In this document: one piece after another, positions 36,201-41,779 of the stretch
How positions within the stretch are numbered: position 1 is the stretch's first letter
How the letters are laid out: each line of letters starts with the position of its first letter
NCBI GenBank assembly: GCA_917880725.1
Contig: OU862880.1
Location: 33,833,831 to 33,897,830 of the forward strand
Length of the DNA: 64,000 bases
Reading direction: 5' to 3'
Origin: Selenia dentaria
Lineage: Eukaryota; Arthropoda; Insecta; Lepidoptera; Geometridae
The notes under the pieces: model-generated
What the model was told of the DNA's origin: nothing
Database searches by the model: none
What the model saw: the letters and a program-made list of their open reading frames with translations, nothing else
Program-made: the position numbers and the translations under genes

Positions 36201-38967
36201 CCCTGTGTCGGATTTGAGCAATATAGTTTTTTTATCTACTACTCTACTACTTTTATCTACTTATCTTGTATATGAATTTGGATATATATTCTGAATCTAG
36301 AAAACGGCGCTAACGATTTTCATGAAATTTAGTATGCAAGGGTTTCGGGAGCAATAAATCGATTTAGCCGTCGTTTTATCCGTGTTTTCGGGCAATGAAA
36401 AACTGCTTAAGAGCTGTTTTATCTACACAGCAACACTTCAGTTCACTAATTGACAATAGATGGCGTTGTTAAGCAACGCTAAGCCAATGAGTGTTTGGTT
36501 TGGTTTTTAGACCAATAAAATCATTTTTTTACTTATGAGCAAAGCTAGTTCATCCAGGTACTAATGTAGTTAAATGACGTAACAGGCAAGTTGTGCGCCT
36601 CATGATAAGCATTACATATGCCAATATCAGTTGTCGTGGCTCTCAGAGTTGTAGTTTTCTACCGACTTCCAAAAAGGAGGAGGTACTCAATTAGACTGTT
36701 TTTTCCCCCAAAATTCTTTTTTCGGTTGAATGCTGGTGCTTTCCGTGTGGTCCCATGTAAATTTTATCAAATTCGATTCATTCGTTTTTGAGTTACACTC
36801 CAATAACTGATTTTTACCAGAGTAATAGAATGGAAGTCGGTATTAAATAATTCAAATTGCTCTTGTGCGTAGCACACTGCACTGATCTCGTCACACCGAA
36901 GTATTGTTTTTGGAGTCTCTTTAGACCAGTAATTTTACCTGCTACATTGTTTTTAATAACCTCATACTGGCACTGCAGTGGTACCAACTAAGACTGCATC
37001 TTGCACATGAGGCCTGCCACCCAGTAAGTCGGGTTTTCTCACCTCATACGATTAATTACTAATGAAAGTTCATGAGAGAGTTTCCTATGCCTAAATAGAT
37101 AATGTTTTTACTTGAATTTATGACTTCAAGTAAATTCTATACAGTATGCCATGTCATAATTTTGATTTTGCTAATAATACATATCTTCTCTAATATATAA
37201 AAATCTCGTATCACAGTAATTGTAAATGGCTTAACCGATTCTTATGAAATTTTGTGTGTATATTCAGAACGTCTGAGAATAGATCCTAAAGTACTTTTTT
37301 TCATCATCGTCATCATCCATCCATACTTTTATACACTATTCATGCTGTTACTTTTATATTTACTTTTAGTAAGCAGCTAAAATACTGAGACCGTTGTAAC
37401 AAGAGTTCTGGCTCAGATTTTCAGCCTGCAAGCAACTTACAAAAAGCAATTTAATTTCCTGGGCAAATAAGACAAAGAAACCAATGTCTCCGGATGATGA
37501 GCGCATTGCGTCTTCACCAGCCACTTCTGGGTGACATTTCATTTGTCATCGGCAGAGACGCTTACCATCAGGCATACAATTAGCCCGTCACTTGGTAGAA
37601 TAAAGAACTTGAATTTAAATGACCTAGAGAGCGAAGCGTCTCTGCTTTAACTAGCTAAATTTACTTTCATCTGTCCGTTTTGTTAGGTTGTATGTTGGTC
37701 TTCCTGTACAGGTCACATTTTTCAACCGATCTTGACGAAACTTAGTATGCATGTTCTACTATTCAATATCATTTTTGTCGTAGGCGATTTTTGGATGCGG
37801 GAGTAGTTTTCCTGGAAAAGGGGGAAGTTTGCTGCGGCGCTATTTACCTACCGACTTTGATAACATTTAATTTCTGACTTTAACCCGTCCAATGTCTGGT
37901 TCTTTCGGTTTCTTTCCAATCTACGCATAAAATACAGAATAACAAACTACTCTTGAATAGTTTGACCAACTAAAAGCAAGTTTATACCGATGGGGAGTGC
38001 ATTGGATCTGATAAAATTAGTTACAAACACGAGGTATAAGAATGTGTATACTTAGAGTAACCGCAACATGGCTAAGCACTTTTTTTGTACGTAGATACAC
38101 GTGCTGTACGCTCGACACGTGATTGGTTAAACAGGAATTTCGAATTTGAACATAATTGATCAAGTGGTTGCCGAGATAATAGGTTAGAAACTGAACGATT
38201 TTGGCAATATTGATATTTATAGAGAGAAAAATTCCATCCTCGGACGGGATTCGAACCCGCGTCTTCTGACTCTCCGTGTCAGACGCCATTGACCAACTAG
38301 GCCACCGAGAATCTGGTCCGAGCATCGATTTTAACTCTCTATTTGACTAACCGTCTTGCGGGGACGGAGCGACATCTATTGGACAGTTTAACAGTACCAT
38401 CCAACCGAAAGAAGCATTATTTAGAAATACTTGAAACTTTCGTATTGACATCGCAGCCCTTGTAACCAGATTCTCGGTGGCCTAGTTGGTCAATGGCGTC
38501 TGACACGGAGAGTCAGAAGACGCGGGTTCGAATCCCGTCCGAGGATGGAATTTTTCTCTCTATAAATATCAATGTTTGAGATCGCTAAAGCAGGCGTTAG
38601 TGCTTTAAAAAGTAATACTATAAAAAAAGATTTTGGTAATATTCGGCAAGAACATTTATTACCAACAACATATGACATTTTGTCAAATTGGTCAAAAGGT
38701 ATTGTCTATATAAGGCATATAGTAAAAAAAGAGAAAAATTGAAAAAGAAAAGCGAAAAATTACCGCTGAAAACACTGCTCGCGAGGTCTACTGTTCGCAG
38801 AACTACTAGTATTTGTGTTTGTTGTTCGCAGGCATCTAGTGTTCGAGGCTGATTCCGACGCAGACGAGAAGCTGACCAAAGCGGAGATCCTCGACAAGTA
38901 CGACCTGTTCGTGGGCTCGCAGGCCACAGACTTCGGCGAGGCGCTCGCTAGACACGACGAGTTCTAA
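9005..38967 (+). CDS. scf: Calumenin / supercoiling factor, ER EF-hand protein (7 exons)
   Basis: Exons join as 9005..9222, 18534..18693, 24205..24331, 25619..25740, 26404..26519, 35666..35755, 38832..38967, totalling 969 nt and 322 aa. Every junction is GT/AG and all phases agree. Calumenins are CREC-family calcium-binding proteins of the secretory pathway; the insect orthologue is known as supercoiling factor. Residues 1-16 are a signal peptide (LFVALAISAVFAG). EF-hand loops lie at 80-91, 116-127, 169-180, 206-217, 249-260 and 285-296. Loops 1, 4 and 5 are canonical, loops 3 and 6 lack the central Gly, and loop 2 lacks both Gly6 and Glu12. The ending GEALARHDEF carries the family's HDEF retention signal. 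The blocks YIGDMY, DHAEAEAR and YDLFVGSQATDFGEAL are diagnostic. The gene spans 30 kb because introns 1, 2 and 5 are packed with transposons. Confidence 0.97.
9223..11725 (+). other. Calumenin intron 1, 5' part
   Basis: AT-rich intron with no gene, tRNA or clear transposon end. An ATGGCGTCTG followed by GTGAGT at 10063-10078 looks like an alternative first exon but its phase does not fit exon 2. Confidence 0.5.
11726..11862 (+). mobile_element. Short MITE (CGGCC..AATAATCTATC ends)
   Basis: An imperfect inverted repeat (AATAATCTATCGATCGCCGG on the left, GGATAGATAGATTAT on the right) of about 137 bp. A second copy is inverted at 50633-50770, inside a hAT-like element. Confidence 0.65.
11863..13375 (+). 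other. Calumenin intron 1, middle AT-rich part
   Basis: Very A/T-rich sequence with poly-A and poly-T tracts. I found no coding or named repeat. Confidence 0.5.
13376..13577 (+). repeat. Tandem duplication of a 102-bp unit
   Basis: Two units begin GCCCTAGGGCTTTTCT at 13376 and 13478. They differ at two internal positions (TAGCTA/TCGCTA and GGGGGT/GGAGGT), so the duplication is young. Confidence 0.9.
13633..13792. mobile_element. Foldback MITE, CAGGG ends, copy 1
   Basis: A 160-bp element ending CAGGG...CCCCTG, nearly palindromic throughout: ATTCGCTATG/CATAGCGAAT, GTAACGCGGCG/CGCTGCGTTAC, GATATCTTCAAGGAATGA/TCATTCATTGAAGATATC. A second copy lies at 17857-18015. Confidence 0.85.
13866..15162 (+). 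mobile_element. mariner transposon, 1297 bp, flanked by TA
   Basis: Inverted ends CGAGGGTGAATCAAAAA on both sides are each flanked by TA (13864-13865 and 15163-15164). The length and single transposase gene are typical for mariner. Several further terminal bases match with a few differences (GTTCTTAG against ATTCTTGG). Confidence 0.96.
14046..15097 (+). pseudogene. mariner transposase, inactivated by one frameshift
   Basis: 14046-14294 encodes the N-terminal DNA-binding region (helix-turn-helix, then the RSGRPSTSVTEENVKKVENL linker). A frameshift within the T/A-rich run at about 14283-14294 introduces a stop, and the frame resumes as LDRRMTIKHIAEILK from about 14294. From 14303 the catalytic core is open to 15097: first Asp in TMDETWVHHF, second in FLQDNAPAH, third in SPDLAPSDF. 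The spacing between the last two is 34 residues, giving the mariner D,D34D signature. Apart from the one indel the protein appears complete, including the C-terminal CIALEGDYVEK, so the copy died recently or could still be mobilised in trans. Confidence 0.93.
15394..15566 (+). repeat. Interspersed repeat shared with 43.1 kb
   Basis: The blocks TTTTCATACCACCTGC, GTTGTATGAAACTCCC and GATTTGGATTTGGAACGT recur in the same order on the minus strand at 43096-43276. No terminal inverted repeat was found. Confidence 0.55.
15607..15827. mobile_element. MITE-like element with GTGCGTTCG ends
   Basis: The inverted ends GTGCGTTCGAATAGC and its counterpart GCTAAACGAACGCAC bound 221 bp. A related GGGCGTTCGAATTGG lies inside. 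Confidence 0.5.
16078..16308 (+). pseudogene. Remnant N-terminus of a Harbinger-type transposase
   Basis: A frame from ATG at 16081 reads MQRILLLDPLDSSADDD, a TGA stop, then DCEFD and, further on, RRICIEDHRKHCGEFKLYKD. The HCGEFKLYKDL segment resembles the start of insect PIF-Harbinger transposases. The assignment rests mainly on the surrounding TTA-flanked ends. No catalytic residue remains. Confidence 0.45.
16310..16424 (+). mobile_element. Helitron-like 3' end
   Basis: The segment ending CGAAGTCGCGGCTGCAGCTAGC has the hairpin plus CTAGN terminus of the other Helitron-like repeats here. It is nested in the Harbinger element. The 5' boundary is not visible. Confidence 0.35.
17478..17682. 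mobile_element. MITE with internal CCCTCGCTxxxCTCAGG repeats
   Basis: Outer arms GTCTTCGTCTTGGGCGG and the complement of CCGCCCATGACGTAAGAC bound four imperfect repeats of the pattern CCCTCGCTTCACTCAGG, spaced about 40 bp. The segment is GC-rich against its surroundings. Confidence 0.6.
17857..18015. mobile_element. Foldback MITE, CAGGG ends, copy 2
   Basis: 159 bp, same family as 13633-13792 and nearly palindromic around CGATATCGAT. It lies 519 bp upstream of calumenin exon 2. Confidence 0.85.
18534..18693 (+). CDS. scf: Calumenin exon 2: EF-hand 1 and most of EF-hand 2
   Basis: It follows a TTCCAG acceptor. DSDGDGFITLVE is a canonical EF loop. HNPDNSDTITWE is the degenerate second loop, with Asp where the invariant Gly should be. 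It ends in phase 0 at GAG|GTGAGT. Confidence 0.95.
18731..18808 (+). repeat. Three tandem 26-bp repeats beside a calumenin splice donor
   Basis: Units TTTGATATTAGTCTCAGAGG and so on repeat at 18731, 18757 and 18783 with few changes. They begin 37 bp inside intron 2. Confidence 0.9.
18809..20212 (+). other. Calumenin intron 2, 5' part
   Basis: No coding exon is seen. A stretch at about 19000-19240 with higher GC (CATAACGTGCCCTCCGAAACG) looks like an old interspersed repeat but I cannot name it. Confidence 0.4.
20213..20318. mobile_element. Short MITE with TTTAGATCACGC ends
   Basis: The left end TTTAGATCACGC and right end GCGTGATCTAAA are inverted, with internal CTATGTAACC/ACTATGTAACC blocks around a TATATATA centre. 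Confidence 0.65.
20397..20573 (+). mobile_element. MITE family with TTTTACGTGATAGCG ends
   Basis: The inverted ends TTTTACGTGATAGCGTTATA and (complement of the right end) TTTTGACGTAATAACGTC enclose a conserved core with CGCTTAGGCCGA, TTGCACGCTCGGCTCAGG and TGGAACGTGACAATGAGT. Other copies are at 39747-39922 and 7184-7325. Confidence 0.75.
21127..21188. repeat. 62-bp hairpin with perfect 27-bp arms
   Basis: The arms start GGTATGACGGCAAAAAACCG and are exactly complementary around the 8-base loop TTTATTAC. It probably forms the core of a MITE. Confidence 0.9.
21189..22913 (+). other. Calumenin intron 2, middle part
   Basis: No gene. It contains a 17-bp-arm hairpin built from GTATTTGTATTTCAATT at 22141-22180 among repeated GTATTTGAAATACTAATTA motifs, a pattern of hAT-type subterminal repeats. 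No termini were fixed. Confidence 0.4.
22914..23068. mobile_element. MITE with perfect 20-bp inverted ends
   Basis: ATGACGTCACTTTTTTGCAC at 22914 and its exact complement ending at 23068 bound 155 bp. Both arms carry the CRE-like palindrome TGACGTCA. Confidence 0.8.
23379..23767 (-). pseudogene. LINE 3' end, same family as 6408-7180
   Basis: On the minus strand it runs from the end of the ORF (AAACACGTAACTGAGCTCAC, GGACTGTAAAAAACGTTTTA) through the 3' UTR (TTCTTGCCGCTTCTTCTCGG) to the TTTGACTTTAACTTTGAC tail. Only the last 390 bp were inserted. Confidence 0.8.
23768..24204 (+). other. Calumenin intron 2, 3' end
   Basis: No feature apart from a 20-bp perfect palindrome, TGTAACATTGCAATGTTACA, at 23828-23847. 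Confidence 0.5.
24205..24331 (+). CDS. scf: Calumenin exon 3: linker between EF-hands 2 and 3
   Basis: It follows TTACAG and encodes the VYGF...DEMDD and FTYSNLLKRDRRRW segment of the CREC linker. Its first codon (Val) occupies position 12 of EF loop 2. The donor is GTGAGT, phase 1. Confidence 0.95.
24332..25618 (+). other. Calumenin intron 3 with Helitron-like repeat
   Basis: It contains a small hairpin (AACTAACACGTTAGT, 15-bp arms, at about 24542-24575) and an interspersed repeat at about 24960-25380. Confidence 0.6.
24960..25380 (+). mobile_element. Helitron-like repeat ending in hairpin plus CTTGT
   Basis: The 3' end CACGCGGGTGAAACCGCGGG forms a stem followed by GCGCAGCTTGT, a decayed CTAGT terminus. 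An internal block with GCCCGTGCTAGCCCTGC is shared with 31120-31225. The 5' limit is uncertain. Confidence 0.4.
25619..25740 (+). CDS. scf: Calumenin exon 4: EF-hand 3
   Basis: It follows TTTCAG. The loop is DGDQDDALNRTE, then the conserved FLHPED and LETLEDIDKDK. It ends in phase 0 before GTACAG, within EF loop 4. Confidence 0.95.
26121..26258. mobile_element. TTAA-flanked MITE (piggyBac-type ends) in intron 4
   Basis: TTAACCGGCAAAACACTC on the left and its complement on the right, with arms of about 33 bp including TAGGGATCGAA, span 138 bp. The terminal TTAA on both sides is the piggyBac target site and CCGG the element start. Confidence 0.75.
26304..26338. repeat. Short hairpin of TTGTTTGTTTGCTTG arms
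   Basis: Two 15-bp perfect arms around AAAAA, 66 bp before calumenin exon 5. Confidence 0.75.
26404..26519 (+). CDS. scf: Calumenin exon 5: rest of EF-hand 4 and acidic linker
   Basis: It follows TTTTCAG. DGKVSLEEYIGDMY completes a canonical EF loop, followed by an acidic stretch and PDWVKQERDQF. The donor is GTATGG, phase 2. Confidence 0.95.
26520..27633 (+). other. Calumenin intron 5, 5' part
   Basis: No gene is visible. AT-rich with scattered poly-A. It may include a decayed transposon at 27100-27600, but no motif supports a name. Confidence 0.4.
27634..27710. repeat. Nested double hairpin, 77 bp
   Basis: Outer arms of 21 bp (ATTTCATTGTTATGTTGACTT and complement) enclose an inner hairpin TGAGGGGATAT/ATATCCCCTCA. 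Both are perfect. Confidence 0.9.
27774..27963 (-). pseudogene. Acidic C-terminal fragment of a DDE transposase (tentative)
   Basis: On the minus strand a frame reads PRDINRQELIISIEGEASDD, then a Ser/Glu/Asp-rich tail (MSESESESE) to a TAA at about 27776. Such acidic Ser/Asp tails end several insect IS630-like transposases. It lies downstream of the N-terminal fragment at 28454-28700 with the catalytic centre missing between them. Upstream of the tail the frame has a stop, so it is not functional. Confidence 0.3.
28033..28350. mobile_element. Long-TIR MITE, copy 1
   Basis: The inverted ends ACACTAAACTAAAATT...CTAAACCATGGTAGTTCTTA and the right-hand complement ACCAAACTAAACTAGAG...GGTAGTTCTTATTCTGTT span 318 bp. 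The same family is at about 33561-33882. It separates the two transposase fragments. Confidence 0.7.
28454..28700 (-). pseudogene. N-terminal fragment of an insect DDE transposase (tentative)
   Basis: The frame reads VDKVIQQACAATGISMKTLM and continues through KKEAKK and a Ser/Pro-rich linker to SKKREQNSRKKI. The pattern 'A..TGIS.KTL..IKKE' followed by a basic PSKKR linker is found at the start of a lepidopteran IS630/pogo-like transposase family. It stops after 60 residues from the internal Met, with no catalytic residues. Confidence 0.4.
29071..30729 (-). pseudogene. 5'-truncated Jockey-type LINE with open RT frame
   Basis: The 461-codon frame at 29344-30729 encodes most of a reverse transcriptase: YQHGFIKQRST, the first catalytic Asp in VVYTDFSKAFDKVSH, GVPQGSHLGPILFNIFLNDL, and the FADD box (FLFADDLKVL), then LGVTFDSKLTF and the C-terminal RSVLEYCCPIWRPHY. 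Homology begins near residue 30 (KVLESLIFPI); upstream sequence is not RT-like, so truncation is at about 30640-30700. The endonuclease is lost. The 3' end is a T run at 29071-29093 followed by TTTA repeats. It lies antisense within calumenin intron 5. Confidence 0.88.
30730..32229 (+). other. Calumenin intron 5, middle part with repeat debris
   Basis: It includes a block shared with 25020-25140 (about 31120-31225), a GC-rich 230-bp stretch of unknown origin at 31320-31550, and two RTE-like 3' remnants at about 31970-32080 and 32130-32230 (ATACCAAACTTCATCCAAAT type). Confidence 0.45.
32291..32480 (+). repeat. ACCGACTTC-type palindromic repeat, copy 1
   Basis: It begins ACCGACTTCAAAAAAAG and contains the shared GGTGGTCCCATTTAAATCTC block seen at 36661-36841 and, inverted, at 62550-62772. 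The right end is not clear in this copy. Confidence 0.5.
32938..33080 (+). pseudogene. piggyBac transposase, N-terminal remnant
   Basis: An acidic stretch (DEDISSDDDD-like) is followed, after indels, by RRRQKHYFGKTSFRWSS, which matches the 'YG..K..W' segment that opens the conserved part of piggyBac transposases. A stop codon follows within 30 bases. Confidence 0.6.
33561..33882. mobile_element. Long-TIR MITE, copy 2, nested in the piggyBac relic
   Basis: It shares AACTAAACATTTTATATGGTGG, CATTTAGAATGA and AGGATTATTCTATTCA blocks in order with 28033-28350. It sits just before the catalytic-core fragment. Confidence 0.65.
33899..34288 (+). pseudogene. piggyBac transposase, catalytic-core remnant
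   Basis: The frame reads MVSFRGTRRINIYMPTKYGI, a segment homologous to the SFRGR..F..Y.P.KP.KYGIK motif, then RLIPPIEGSNRNLTTDN with the second catalytic Asp, an in-frame TAG, DTSIELLDSLK and TMRKNQKEIPQEFLP, then another stop. Two stops and lost flanks show it is dead. Confidence 0.9.
34809..35007 (+). mobile_element. Helitron-like element, TC...hairpin...CTAGT
   Basis: It starts TCTATATATATAGATATATA and ends in CACGCGGGTGAAAT, then GCGTAGCTAGT. A sister copy follows at 35461-35633, sharing AACAAAGTCGTGTTAGTTAC and the CATCATCATCAT run. Confidence 0.55.
35027..35423. mobile_element. 397-bp MITE with about 60-bp inverted ends and GC-rich core
   Basis: CAATTAGCATCCTTATAAGA and the complement of the right end (CAATTAGCATCCTGTTAAGG) start arms that stay alignable through CATCAAAACAAACA. 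The core at about 35181-35210 is a run of GGC/GGGC triplets. It separates two Helitron-like copies. Confidence 0.8.
35461..35633 (+). mobile_element. Helitron-like element, second copy
   Basis: It is closely related to 34809-35007. It ends CACACGGGTGAAACCACGAG, then GCGCAGCCAGT, and finishes 32 bp before calumenin exon 6. Confidence 0.5.
35666..35755 (+). CDS. scf: Calumenin exon 6: EF-hand 5
   Basis: It follows TCTACAG. DTNKDGFMDEHE is a canonical loop, followed by VKDWIAPPEFDHAEAEAR, nearly invariant in the family. The donor is GTAAAT, phase 2. Confidence 0.95.
35800..36176 (+). pseudogene. RTE-type LINE, C-terminal fragment
   Basis: The reading frame 35859-36173 encodes LERAILGVSLRDRIRQEEIR, HIARRTDGRW, a RPPTRWRDDL motif and YVQQWTSYG at the stop, the very conserved C-terminus of RTE-clade endonuclease-reverse transcriptases. 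A few residues upstream (SKLKVAQQA) are in another frame, so there is a small indel at about 35855. It is 5'-truncated, with a short TGATGA-like 3' tail. It lies in calumenin intron 6. Confidence 0.85.
36177..38208 (+). other. Calumenin intron 6, repeat debris
   Basis: It contains an ACCGACTTC palindromic repeat (36661-36841) and diffuse interspersed repeats near 36290-36400, 37190-37330 and 37480-37600. No coding sequence. Confidence 0.5.
36661..36841 (+). mobile_element. ACCGACTTC-type MITE, copy 2
   Basis: It starts ACCGACTTCCAAAAAGGAGG and ends TGGAAGTCGGT, so the ends are inverted. The internal GTGGTCCCATGTAAATTTTA block is shared with the other copies. Confidence 0.75.
38237..38311 (-). 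pseudogene. tRNA-Arg-like sequence, minus-strand copy
   Basis: It is identical to 38471-38545 on the opposite strand and carries the same altered anticodon loop. Confidence 0.5.
38471..38545 (+). pseudogene. tRNA-Arg-like sequence, plus-strand copy
   Basis: Acceptor arms TTCTCGG/CCGAGGA pair with one G-T wobble. A D-arm-like GGCCTAGTTGG, a stem CTGAC/GTCAG and the T arm GGGTTCGAATCCC are visible. GGCGTCTGAC...GTCAGAAGAC resembles arginine tRNAs, but the 7-base loop ACGGAGA lacks U33 and would give a GGA anticodon. It is more likely a tRNA-derived element than a gene. Confidence 0.5.
38832..38967 (+). CDS. scf: Calumenin exon 7: EF-hand 6 and HDEF retention signal
   Basis: It follows TTCGCAG. 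DSDADEKLTKAE is the last loop (Glu replaces Gly6). YDLFVGSQATDFGEALARHDEF ends at a TAA at 38965-38967 and includes the ER-retention tetrapeptide HDEF. Confidence 0.96.
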
Positions 38968-39356
38968 TTTTACATATTTTTAAGTACATCTAACCGTGTT
39001 ACAACTCTTTATACCTTCAAGTAAATTTTTTTTTCTTTAGAATGTCCATACTTCAATTTATTATTATAAAAACGTTTTAATCTCTGTTGCTCTGCCGCTC
39101 TACCTAACCTAAATCTGAACAAAGCAAATCCTAGAAATTACCAAGGAATCATAATATGATCAAACATAATATACATTATGCAACTTCTTCGCTAACAAAA
39201 TTAGTTTACCGTTGTGTTTCTGCCTTAAGTTTGAAGTTCATAGAATGACATTCGAAATACGTGAGGCACTTAATGTGTTTTACCCTTACTATACCGTGAT
39301 AATTAAAACAAAAGATTTATAAATGAAACGCACGTAAGTTTACGTCAAATACACAA
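38968..39356 (+). other. Calumenin 3' UTR and downstream
   Basis: No clear AATAAA follows the stop within the first few hundred bases; ATTATAAAA at about 39063 is the nearest A/T-rich candidate. The 3' end of the transcript cannot be fixed. Confidence 0.4.
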
Positions 39357-39692
39357 AGGCTACGTTCCGGGAAGCGCCATCAACGCTCACAACTGTCGCG
39401 CCCCGGTTTAGCGTTCCGGTTAGAATGAATGCATGCAATGTTCAACCCAAGCGGAACGGTTACGTGGTCACGAAAAGCGCGGCAACTTTTCTGTCAAAAT
39501 TCGATAGAATCCTATACATTTGATGCTTGACAGTGACAGCTCGTAAACGACCGCGAAAACCCACCTACGATCTGTGAGCGTTGTGAGCTTTTTCATTGAC
39601 GTCATCGAGTTCGCTCACGATGACCGTGGGCTTATAAGGGAATGGGTGTGCGAACGCCGCGAGTGATTTCGGTCCTTCCCGGAACGTAGCCT
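39357..39692. mobile_element. GC-rich MITE with AGGCTACGTTCCGGGAAG ends
   Basis: Perfect 18-bp inverted ends, AGGCTACGTTCCGGGAAG, bound 336 bp that are CpG-rich compared with the surroundings. No target duplication was seen. Confidence 0.85.
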
Positions 39693-39746
39693 ATGAGTTA
39701 AGTCGTAGCGTAATGGTTGTTTGTAAAGTCAGTTTACGAACGATAA

Positions 39747-39922
39747 TTTTACGTGATAACGTCATATAGACAAGGCGAACGCTTAGGCCGATTGTGCCTC
39801 TCTATCGCTTGTTTCGCGATCTCGCTTGCACGCTCGGCTCAGGCGGAACGTGACAATGAGTATTACTTTTACGTGCTTGCAGCCGGCGTTCATCGATTTA
39901 TAAGACGTTATCACGTCAGAAA
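39747..39922 (+). mobile_element. MITE family with TTTTACGTGATAACG ends, best copy
   Basis: The ends TTTTACGTGATAACGTCATA and (complement) TGACGTGATAACGTCTTATA are inverted. It has the same core as 20397-20573. Confidence 0.8.
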
Positions 39923-40069
39923 CTCTGGTTACGGTTCCAGAAATTCCTATAATCCATTGAACAAAACAACTCTTAAAAATGGCGACCATTGAATAATTAT
40001 TATATTATGTTAAGGACAATTATAATGGCCTTAATGTTTTGGCCACCAATTCCAGAAAATCCCATATTT

Positions 40070-40270
40070 CGTGGGCCGTGCTAACAAAACGTTACTACTG
40101 TGGCCCTAGGCTAACATTTGCTATAGTGCAACGTGAGCGTATCGTTGGCGTATTCATTACACACTATCATTTATCTGTGCCACAGTTGTACTAGCTAAAT
40201 AATAGTTTGTACCGTATACGTCAACGATACGATTACGATAAACCCACAAATTTTTGTGGTAGGCCCACTG
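40070..40270. mobile_element. CAGTGGGCC-type MITE
   Basis: The inverted ends CGTGGGCCGTGCTAACAAAA and (complement) CAGTGGGCCTACCACAAAAA bound 201 bp. An internal TTATCTGTGCCACAGTTG is shared with 816-980 and 44499-44833. Confidence 0.65.
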
Positions 40271-41307
40271 TAGTGTTCTAATAGTATTTTTTATAAGTTA
40301 TGGCAATAAAACGAAAAGTAACGATGTAATAACGAATAGCAATAAAATGAACAAGGTAATATATATTTTGCTCATTATTGTACCGTGGTGCGAGAGAGAT
40401 AGAATTGTTTGTTGTGTTTAAAAAGTGACGTCATTCCCTTACCTTACAGATGTATTTGGTAATAAATTTTGTATTGTAAACAGTTTTTAAATCGGTCTGT
40501 ACTGTGCTTCAGAACAATTTAATTTTCAATAAGGCAAAAGAGTTGTGATACGGTCATATTTTTTTAAGTGAAGAGACATAGACGCTAAAAGCTAAATAAT
40601 TAAATCATTATTTAGAAAGTATTCGGAACTAATCATCAGTGCGAGCATGGATCTATCCACGACATACTTGTCACGACGATAAACGAATTTTATATATCGT
40701 ACTTTGTCTCTAGCGTGGAACTAACCGCGATAGTAGTATCGTGGCCTGTCTTATCGATAATTACTGTCAAATTTAACATCGACAATCCATGGTCGCACTA
40801 CAATGCAATTATCGATAGACCAACGAATACACTTTTTTACAAAAAACTAAAGAAGGTAGCTACATAATAAACCAACAGTACTAAAATCTAAACGTACTAA
40901 GTAGCGCGTCTGTGTTATTTTTTATAACTGGATATACGTTTCTCGAATATTCTTTTAATATAATATTAATACAATAATGTTCCTTGCCATATTATTTCTT
41001 AGAATCTCCTTAAGTGGCACTAACAAAATACTTATGTGAAATTAATTAGAACGTATTATGTTAATTTAGTTGTAGACTTAGTTTTAACTGTACAAAAACC
41101 AAAGCTATTCCAGTGATTCTTTAATAAATTAATACATTCTTATTAAAAATATATTCCAGTTTCTTATATTTACATGATTATTAATCAGTATGTTATGCAT
41201 TTATTTTAATGAATTGATATACGTGTTTTTTTACATTTACGTACTACTTCAGATTTTTTATTATATTATATTTGCTTAAAGTTTCTTGTCAGTGTAGCGA
41301 TAGCAGG
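40271..41307 (+). other. AT-rich intergenic stretch
   Basis: No gene. Another decayed MITE of the TATCGATA-rich kind may lie at about 40655-40830. Confidence 0.4.
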
Positions 41308-41457
41308 AGGCCTACTACCAAAAACGAACTACGAATTCTGCATTTTCTACTGTGAAAGTGAATAAGCACAAATTAGTCAAGGGTGATGAAATGTAAAAAC
41401 ACTAGAAAAAGATACTCCCTAAAACGAAACACGTTGTTCGTTTTTAGGATTAGGCCT
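41308..41457. mobile_element. 150-bp MITE with AGGCCTA ends
   Basis: AGGCCTACTACCAAAAACGA on the left and AGGCCTAATCCTAAAAACGA on the right complement. Confidence 0.75.
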
Positions 41458-41779
41458 AATTGCATAAATGCCATTGTTGTAAAGTACACAGAAATAAAAT
41501 AAATATCTATGTGGCAGCCGTTTATTTAGAAGCTCAATGCGTTAGTGTTTCGGCAATATTTGCAAGATTGTACACCTAGCCAAAAAGTTTCTGCAACATA
41601 AAATACACATTGTTAGTATACACTTTCCTAACCTATTGCACTGTATGTACAATTGCAGTCATAAGTATGGATGTTGAGTTGACTCATTACTGTTATTACG
41701 TTAAATAGCGGTTTCGGATTCGAGAAACAGGAATATGCATTATTTTTCTAATCTGCTTCCAAACAACTAAGGGCCTTAG

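Larger units (their letters stand above)
38209..38573. repeat. Perfect 109-bp inverted repeat with tRNA-Arg-like arms
   Basis: The arms 38209-38317 and 38465-38573 are exact reverse complements around a 147-bp spacer. Each arm contains a tRNA-like segment plus about 30 bp of flank (GGAATTTTTCTCTCTATAAA). Transcribed as part of calumenin intron 6 it would fold into a long perfect hairpin. Confidence 0.95.

Noticed and set aside
38471..38545. A functional tRNA gene
   Set aside because: The anticodon loop lacks U33 and the implied anticodon (GGA) disagrees with the arginine-like body; the inverted duplication also suggests an element.
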